A DNA stretch of 6,810 nucleotides from Flavobacteriales bacterium. Its GTDB lineage: Bacteria; Bacteroidota; Bacteroidia; Flavobacteriales; UA16. The translations under genes were made by a program, and so were the position numbers. Location: contig JAURKF010000029.1 in assembly GCA_030831885.1 (NCBI GenBank), forward strand, positions 1-6,810, read 5' to 3'. Shown piece after piece: positions 1 to 4,109 of the stretch. Position 1 is the first letter of the stretch; the number at the start of each line of letters is the position of its first letter. Under the pieces are notes generated by a model, which was not told where the DNA came from, made no database searches, and saw only the letters and a program-made list of their open reading frames with translations.

Positions 1-33
1 AGAAGGTCGTAGGTTCGAATCCTGCCACCCCGA
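1..33 (+). tRNA. 3' end of a tRNA, probably tRNA-Pro (partial)
   Basis: Only the 3' part of the gene is in the window. The T arm is complete: stem GTAGG (9-13), loop TTCGAAT (14-20), stem CCTGC (21-25). The acceptor 3' strand CACCCCG follows at 26-32, with discriminator A at 33. CCA is not encoded, because the next bases are CAAAAAA. The 5' acceptor strand is therefore expected to be CGGGGTG. A C1-G72 pair with A73 is the hallmark of bacterial tRNA-Pro, which is the reason for the call. The anticodon lies outside the window, so the identity is inferred. The variable region appears to be AGGTC (4-8). Confidence 0.75.
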
Positions 34-37
34 CAAA

Positions 38-83
38 AAAGTTCAAAATCTGAGTTTCAATTGAAAATCGGATTTTGGACTTT
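38..83. repeat. 21-bp imperfect inverted repeat between two tRNA genes
   Basis: The left arm (38-58) and right arm (63-83) flank a central AATT. Of 21 positions, 18 are Watson-Crick pairs, 2 are G-T wobbles on the plus strand and 1 is a G-A mismatch near the apex (54/67). The element fills most of the spacer between the partial tRNA and tRNA-Arg. An A6 tract (35-40) partly overlaps its left foot, so on the minus strand the hairpin would be followed by six T. In the plus-strand transcript the foot is followed by a moderately T-rich stretch without a clean T run. It could be a processing signal for a dicistronic tRNA precursor or an inefficient terminator. Confidence 0.7.
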
Positions 84-95
84 GAAGTTTATAGA

Positions 96-169
96 GGTCC
101 CGTAGCTCAGTTGGATAGAGCAGCAGATTTCTAATCTGCGGGTCAGGGGTTCGAATCCCTTCGGGATCA
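96..169 (+). tRNA. tRNA-Arg (anticodon TCT)
   Basis: This is a complete 74-nt cloverleaf. The acceptor 5' strand GGTCCCG (96-102) pairs with CGGGATC (162-168) through one G-T wobble, and the discriminator is A169. The D arm runs through GCTCAGTTGGATAGAGC. The anticodon stem GCAGA (123-127) pairs with TCTGC (135-139) around loop TTTCTAA, which puts the anticodon TCT at 130-132, reading AGA/AGG codons. The T arm is AGGGG-TTCGAAT-CCCTT. CCA is not encoded. It follows the partial tRNA by 62 bases in the same direction, so the two are probably co-transcribed. The next coding gene on this strand begins more than 350 bases downstream. Confidence 0.97.
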
Positions 170-230
170 CAAATAAGGTCGAAGTACGAAGTGCTATGTG
201 CAAAGCGAGTTCAAAAGACTCCGCCTATTC

Positions 231-268
231 AAAAAATAAGAACGCCTCCCCGTTGGGAGGCGTTCTTA
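231..268. terminator. 14-bp perfect hairpin, intrinsic terminator, probably bidirectional
   Basis: The left arm 237-250 and right arm 255-268 are exact reverse complements around loop CGTT (251-254), with a GC-rich CGCCTCCC core. An A6 tract lies at 231-236. Read on the minus strand, the hairpin is followed by TTTTTT, a textbook intrinsic terminator. Read on the plus strand, the tail after the GC core is GTTCTTACTT, U-rich but interrupted. By position it should end the plus-strand tRNA transcript, about 70 bases after tRNA-Arg. The better T tract faces the other way, where no minus-strand gene lies immediately to the right. Confidence 0.75.
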
Positions 269-348
269 CTTAACCAAATCCATTAATTAACCAAAAAACA
301 AATCACACCTTTGGTACGGGGGTGGAGGATGAAAGGTTACATTGTTGG

Positions 349-460
349 GTGAAATAGTGAAATGGTGAAATGGTGAAATGGTGAAGTGGTGAAAAGGAAG
401 GGCACTCCCCCCTATTTCACTAATTCACCACTTCACCACTTCACCATTTCACTACTTCAC
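349..460. repeat. 112-bp palindrome made of two facing 6x octamer arrays
   Basis: The left arm (350-397) is six tandem octamers of consensus TGAAATGG: TGAAATAG, three TGAAATGG, TGAAGTGG, TGAAAAGG. The right arm (412-459) is the reverse complement of six related octamers: TGAAGTAG, TGAAATGG, two TGAAGTGG, TGAATTAG, TGAAATAG. The arms align unit for unit with 7 mismatches in 48, plus an outer pair 349/460. The centre (398-411) contains a small GGG-CACT-CCC hairpin. Three of the mismatches are A/G differences that become allowed U-G pairs in a minus-strand RNA and A-C mismatches in a plus-strand RNA. The spacing of 8 puts a TGA stop in all three plus-strand reading frames. The function is unknown to me. 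It could be a dispersed intergenic repeat family, a structured RNA or a transcription barrier ahead of ftsE. Confidence 0.9.
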
Positions 461-531
461 TCTGTTGAAAACGGAATTAGCCTCGCTGCATAAGGATGGA
501 ATCCATCCCCCAAATTTGACCCAAATAGTAC

Positions 532-1245
532 ATGTCCATGTCGGAAGAAAAAATCGTTGTAAAAATTGAACATGCCGAGATTCGTCAGAAAGAGAATGTG
601 ATTCTCAAAGATGTCAACCTGGAAATAAAATCGGGTGAGTTTGTTTATCTCATCGGCAAAACCGGAAGCGGTAAGAGTAGCCTACTGAAAACGCTTTATG
701 CTGAATTGCCTCTGGTAAAAGGTAAGGCAGAATGTTGCGGATTCGATTTGACGAACATGAAGCGCTCGCAAGTGCCGTTTCTGAGAAGGGAGTTGGGTAT
801 TGTGTTTCAAGACTTCGAATTACTTACCGATCGTTCGGTATTCGACAATCTGGAATTTGTACTGCGAGCAACGGGTTGGACCGACGAGAAAGCCATTGTT
901 GCGCGCATGAACAGTGTACTGAATTTGGTTGACCTCGACAATAAAGGCCATAAGATGCCACATGAACTTAGCGGCGGGGAGCAACAGCGCGTAGTAATTG
1001 CACGTGCGCTGTTAAATACACCACAGCTTATTCTAGCCGATGAACCCACGGGCAACCTCGATCCGAAAACCAGTCATGAAATTCTAAATCTGCTACTGGC
1101 TATCAGTCGCTCGGGAACAGCGGTGCTTATGGCTTCGCACGACTTCAACACCATGCGCAAATTCAACGGACGCGTTATCGTATGTGATGGTCAGAAAATT
1201 CGGGAAACCACCGACATTGCCGCCTACGAAGCGATGCATGCCTAA
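532..1245 (+). CDS. ftsE: FtsE-like ABC transporter ATP-binding protein
   Basis: This 237-residue ATPase has every ABC motif intact: Walker A GKTGSGKS (42-49), Q-loop Gln93 in [13 protein letters not shown], signature LSGGEQQR (146-153), Walker B LILADEPT (166-173), D-loop NLDP and H-loop His203. The Walker A context ([15 protein letters not shown]) and the segment after the Q-loop ([14 protein letters not shown]) are typical of FtsE. In that family FtsE acts in the cytoplasm with the membrane protein FtsX to activate cell-wall hydrolases at division. No ftsX is visible here, so its partner must be encoded elsewhere. A TAG stop immediately upstream in frame (526-528) limits the start to ATG 532 or ATG 538; neither has a nearby ribosome binding site, as is usual in Bacteroidota. 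The stop codon overlaps the ATG of the glycosyltransferase by one base. A LolD-type or other MacB-like ATPase is the main alternative. Confidence 0.85.
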   Translation: MSMSEEKIVVKIEHAEIRQKENVILKDVNLEIKSGEFVYLIGKTGSGKSSLLKTLYAELPLVKGKAECCGFDLTNMKRSQVPFLRRELGIVFQDFELLTDRSVFDNLEFVLRATGWTDEKAIVARMNSVLNLVDLDNKGHKMPHELSGGEQQRVVIARALLNTPQLILADEPTGNLDPKTSHEILNLLLAISRSGTAVLMASHDFNTMRKFNGRVIVCDGQKIRETTDIAAYEAMHA

Positions 1246-1976
1246 TGAAGAAGCCTACCATCAGTATTATTATTCCGGTATTCAACGGTAAACGAACGTT
1301 GGAGAAAACCTTACGCAGTGTGTGGGCTCAATCCCTGCCAGCGCTCGAAATTTTAGTCATCGATGGCGGCTCGACCGACGGCACGCAGGCCATTATTCAG
1401 GCACACGAAAACCGAATATCGTATTGGATTAGTGAGCCCGACAAGGGTGTTTACAGCGCAATCAACAAGGGTATTCGAAAAGCAACCGGTGAGTGGATTT
1501 ACATTCTCGGCAGTGACGATGCGCTTGCCTCGACCGATGTGCTTGAAAGCGCATCGGCTCACCTAACCGATTCATACGATGTTGTGTTCGGCAGTGTGCG
1601 CAACCTCAACGTTAAGCATTCGATGGTGCCCGAGGTGCACGTTAGCTCAATGAGTACAGCTCTGTATATTCGAAACACGTTGCATCAGCAAAGCGCATTC
1701 TATCGTCGTAGCCTGTTTGGAAATGAGCCATTCGATTCTTCGCTGCGCGTATTAGCTGATTATGATTTTCACCTTTCGCTCTTTCGAAGAGGAATTCATT
1801 ATAAGAGCCTTGATCTGATCATTGCTGAATGTGAAGCTTCCGGGCTCTCCAAACAATTTAATGCCGCCCTGTATCGCGAAGAGTTTCGACTGAAGAAAAA
1901 CAATCTCGGGTGGTTGGCAGCACTTTCGCTTAGCCCCGTAATTGCCGCGAAGTATGTATTTAAGCAACTCAGATAA
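1245..1976 (+). CDS. Family 2 (GT-A) glycosyltransferase
   Basis: This 243-residue protein transfers a sugar from a nucleotide-sugar donor, probably to a surface polysaccharide or glycolipid acceptor; donor and acceptor cannot be read from the sequence. The GT-A fold begins at once with ISIIIPVFNG (6-15). It continues with the nucleotide-binding VIDGGSTDGT (38-47), the family motif SEPDKGVYSAINKGI (63-77) and the metal-binding GSDD (89-92), which takes the place of DxD. HQQSAFYRR (147-155) and DYDFHL (172-177) are the later acceptor-side and catalytic-region motifs typical of WcaA-like enzymes. There is no signal peptide; the C-terminal LGWLAALSLSPVIAAKYVF could be a membrane-associating amphipathic or hydrophobic helix. 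Its ATG overlaps the ftsE stop (TAATG), implying translational coupling. Its TAA stop directly abuts the stop of the opposite-strand glycosyltransferase. Confidence 0.9.
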   Translation: MKKPTISIIIPVFNGKRTLEKTLRSVWAQSLPALEILVIDGGSTDGTQAIIQAHENRISYWISEPDKGVYSAINKGIRKATGEWIYILGSDDALASTDVLESASAHLTDSYDVVFGSVRNLNVKHSMVPEVHVSSMSTALYIRNTLHQQSAFYRRSLFGNEPFDSSLRVLADYDFHLSLFRRGIHYKSLDLIIAECEASGLSKQFNAALYREEFRLKKNNLGWLAALSLSPVIAAKYVFKQLR

Positions 1977-3101
1977 TCAAAGTAAGGACTGATATACGCT
2001 CCTTACCACCTCTTGCTCGCGTTGCCAATTGAGATCAACCGCAGCGCGCAGCGCATTCGCTTTCCAAAGCGACAAGGCATCATCATTAAACATGTGTTGC
2101 AATGCTTCGGCAATGAATCGAGGCTCCACCTGCCTTACGATGCAACCGATATCATGGCCCTCCACCACACGACGAAGCTCAGGCAAATCAGAAACCAATA
2201 CCGGTAACCCTGCATGTATGTAATCGAAAAACTTGTTGGGAAGAGAATAGGCATAATTCAAATGCAACGGCTTATCGAGCGATGCACCCACATCAGCCAC
2301 GGCAGTGTATCGCTGCAATTCAGCGAAAGGCAATTTTGCAATAAACCGCACACGATCTTGCAAGCCTTTCTCCTCCACCACTTGTTTCATGTTCGTAAGA
2401 TCTCTCCCCGAACCGATCACGACCAGCAATGCTTCAGGTAAAAACTCCATACTCAAGACCAGTTCCATGCCGCCGCGATCGGGATCGATATATGCTCCCT
2501 GAAGTAGGATGATTCTTTGATCGGACGGCAAATTCAAATCAGCCCTGGAAAATGATGCTGGCGCTTCGCGCAGCGGAGGAACATTCCGAACAACATGCAC
2601 AGGTACGCCGTACAGCCCTCGATAGATACCTGCTATTGTTTCATTCACTGTAATAACATACTTCAGTTTTGGAAAAATAAATCCCTCGATCATCAACCAA
2701 ATTTTCTTTGGAAAAAGGCGATTCGTAAGGCCTTCAGCTTCTGTAAAATACTCATGACTGTCATAGACCAACTCTTTACCACGCAGTCGTGCAATGAGAA
2801 ATGCAGGCAATAGCGTATCCAAGTCATTCGCAACGATGATATCCGTGCGCTTGAAAAGCAAGTAAAAGAATAATCTGAGATTCAGCGCAGCATAGAATAG
2901 CACTCCAGTTCGAAAAAACAAGTTGAACCGACGCGTTTCATAAGGCCTCGAAAACTCTTCACTTTCCTGCAGCCTTCGCCCTACCAGCGTCAAATGAAAT
3001 CCCATTTCGAGCAACGTACCGCACATTTTAGCAACGCGCTGATCGTGCTGCAAATCGTTTGAAACGAGAACGGTAATATGTTTTGGTGACCGGGAGTTCA
3101 C
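1977..3101 (-). CDS. Family 4 (GT-B) glycosyltransferase
   Basis: This is a 374-residue retaining-type glycosyltransferase of the usual GT4 length. The N-terminal Rossmann half opens with ITVLVSNDLQHDQRVAKM (9-26) and includes VANDLDTLLPAFL (90-102) and YDSHEYFTE (113-121), typical of enzymes that modify exported glycans. The donor-binding half carries LLQGAYIDPDRGG (199-211), VVIGSGRD (227-234) and LPNKFFDYIHAGLPVLVSD (287-305), the region equivalent to the GT4 E-x7-E donor site. A hydrophobic stretch near 64-83 may touch the membrane. The start is GTG at 3101-3099; no in-frame ATG appears before residue 26, which lies inside the first conserved block. The gene begins 5 bases after the exonuclease stop, so it is almost certainly co-transcribed and depends on that gene's promoter. 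Its substrate is unknown. Confidence 0.9.
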   Translation of the reverse strand: MNSRSPKHITVLVSNDLQHDQRVAKMCGTLLEMGFHLTLVGRRLQESEEFSRPYETRRFNLFFRTGVLFYAALNLRLFFYLLFKRTDIIVANDLDTLLPAFLIARLRGKELVYDSHEYFTEAEGLTNRLFPKKIWLMIEGFIFPKLKYVITVNETIAGIYRGLYGVPVHVVRNVPPLREAPASFSRADLNLPSDQRIILLQGAYIDPDRGGMELVLSMEFLPEALLVVIGSGRDLTNMKQVVEEKGLQDRVRFIAKLPFAELQRYTAVADVGASLDKPLHLNYAYSLPNKFFDYIHAGLPVLVSDLPELRRVVEGHDIGCIVRQVEPRFIAEALQHMFNDDALSLWKANALRAAVDLNWQREQEVVRSVYQSLL

Positions 3102-3106
3102 AATGG

Positions 3107-3931
3107 TTAACGCATCATATCTCGAATCTCTTTCAATACCTTTTTAGTATAGAGCGGAAAGTCAGCATTCATCATCCAACTGAAATAACCTACATCCTTT
3201 GTGAGGACCTCTTGCACTGTCATGTTTTTATACTTCCCGAAGTTGAACACCGGCTGGTCCTTGTCATTAAATACAATGTGACCGGCAAAATCTGCTTTCC
3301 TCTTTCGCTCACTCAATTTATGAATAACCTCCATATCATTTTGGACAGGGTGGTAAGTATTTCCCTTTTCATCTTGCAGTTCGACGTGCGCATATCGATC
3401 GAGCATAGCCTCAAACACTTCCACCGTAGCCAGTGTATCCGGCAAGGCCTCGTGTGCATCGTCCAATTGCTTGTCGCAATAAAACTTATAAGCCGCCTTC
3501 AGGTTGCGTTGTTCCATCAAGTGAAAAATTACCTGCACATCGATTAGGTTTCTTCCCTCCACATTGAAGTCGATATCAGCACGTAAGAACTCTTCTGCAA
3601 GAATTGGAATATCGAAGCGATTGGAATTGAATCCACCCAAATCGCAATCGAACAAAAACTTGAAGAGCTTTGGCGCAAGATCTTTGAATGTAGGTGCATC
3701 CTTCACATCGGCATCATACACTCCATGCACAAGCGAGGATTCAATTGGAATTGGAACTGTCGGATTTATAAGCAATCGATGCTCTTTGCCGCGCTGAGCG
3801 GGCATCATACTAACCTGACCATCGGGCATAATTTTAACGATAGCAATTTCAACAATCCGATCTTTTCCTATATCGGTGCCTGTAGTTTCCAGGTCGAAAA
3901 ACGCCAGTGGTCTTTTAAGGTTAAGTTTCAT
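3107..3931 (-). CDS. DEDDh 3'-5' exonuclease with ExoX-like C-terminal domain
   Basis: This 274-residue nuclease belongs to the RNase T / DNA polymerase III epsilon superfamily. The Exo I motif FFDLETTGTD (11-20) supplies Asp13 and Glu15. The Exo II motif GFNSNRFDIPIL (100-111) supplies Asp107. The Exo III motif HEALPDTLAT (160-169) supplies His160 and Asp165, so all catalytic residues are present. The C-terminal part (about 217-267), with FNFGKYKNMTVQEV and YFSWMM, matches the short domain often found after the nuclease in ExoX-type proteins. Such enzymes degrade single-stranded or frayed DNA ends in repair; the exact substrate here is not determined. AGG at 3938-3940, six bases before the ATG, is a plausible weak ribosome binding site, uncommon in this window. 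It leads a two-gene operon with the GT4 gene. It is too short, and has the wrong C-terminus, for a polymerase subunit. Confidence 0.92.
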   Translation of the reverse strand: MKLNLKRPLAFFDLETTGTDIGKDRIVEIAIVKIMPDGQVSMMPAQRGKEHRLLINPTVPIPIESSLVHGVYDADVKDAPTFKDLAPKLFKFLFDCDLGGFNSNRFDIPILAEEFLRADIDFNVEGRNLIDVQVIFHLMEQRNLKAAYKFYCDKQLDDAHEALPDTLATVEVFEAMLDRYAHVELQDEKGNTYHPVQNDMEVIHKLSERKRKADFAGHIVFNDKDQPVFNFGKYKNMTVQEVLTKDVGYFSWMMNADFPLYTKKVLKEIRDMMR

Positions 3932-3960
3932 TTTTTTCCTGTCTGTAAAATAAAAGAAAG

Positions 3961-3989
3961 CGAAGGTAGGTTATATTGATACAGAGCAA
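3961..3989 (-). promoter_or_regulatory. Putative Bacteroidota-type promoter of the exonuclease/GT4 operon
   Basis: On the minus strand TACCTTCG (3968-3961) matches the Bacteroidota -7 consensus TAnnTTTG at all but one defined position. TTG (3989-3987) lies 18 bases upstream, as expected for the -33 element. The -7 box is about 30 bases before the ATG at 3931. The fit is by eye only. Confidence 0.4.
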
Positions 3990-3992
3990 CGT

Positions 3993-4010
3993 CGGCAATG
4001 CCGGCAATAC
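3993..4010. repeat. Two tandem 9-bp units, possible operator
   Basis: CGGCAATGC (3993-4001) is followed directly by CGGCAATAC (4002-4010), differing at one base. The pair sits just upstream of the putative -33 element of the exonuclease promoter, where an activator could bind, but also just downstream of the terminator of the preceding gene. It may be chance. Confidence 0.4.
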
Positions 4011-4017
4011 AGCAGCA

Positions 4018-4051
4018 AAAACCCCTCGGGTGGGAATATCCGAGGGGTTTT
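4018..4051 (-). terminator. Intrinsic terminator of the PorE-like gene
   Basis: The arms AAAACCCCTCGG (4018-4029) and CCGAGGGGTTTT (4040-4051) are perfect complements around a loop of about 10 bases, which can close by one further G-T pair (4030/4039). On the minus strand the GC-rich stem is followed by TTTTT, 59 bases after the stop of the upstream gene. On the plus strand the tail is TTTTATTTTTT, even stronger, so it can act in both directions. It shields the exonuclease operon from read-through. Confidence 0.85.
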
Positions 4052-4109
4052 ATTTTTTGGGCGCCCATGGGTGAAACCACGGTCTATTCGCTTAAGATCG
4101 AGAACTAGC

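Larger units (their letters stand above)
170..531. other. Non-coding region between tRNA-Arg and ftsE
   Basis: No credible coding region is present. The stretch holds, in order: about 60 bases without recognised structure (170-230, including a short repeated CGAAGT near 182-194); a terminator-like hairpin (237-268); a poorly structured segment (269-346); the octamer palindrome (349-460); and a 70-base leader to ftsE (461-531). The leader contains AAGGATGGA at about 492-500. This resembles a ribosome binding site but lies more than 30 bases from the ATG, too far to serve it. I see no convincing promoter in the leader. A weak TTGAAA (465-470) has only a poor partner 17 bases downstream. Confidence 0.8.

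Noticed and set aside
96..169. tRNA-Arg as an integration site of a mobile element
   Set aside because: No integrase and no second copy of the tRNA 3' end is present in the window.
349..460. CRISPR-like array
   Set aside because: The units are only 8 bp, directly adjacent with no spacers, and arranged as a palindrome. No cas gene is visible.
492..500. AAGGATGGA as the ribosome binding site of ftsE
   Set aside because: It is more than 30 bases upstream of ATG 532, and an in-frame TAG at 526-528 rules out an earlier start.
3083..3547. Open frame of 154 codons on the plus strand
   Set aside because: It lies antisense to the exonuclease, whose catalytic motifs are all intact, and its translation shows no recognisable family or domain pattern.
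4058..4071. Overlapping palindromes TGGGCGCCCA and CCCATGGG downstream of the PorE-like gene
   Set aside because: They are short, lie next to a much stronger terminator, and form no convincing stem-loop or known operator.
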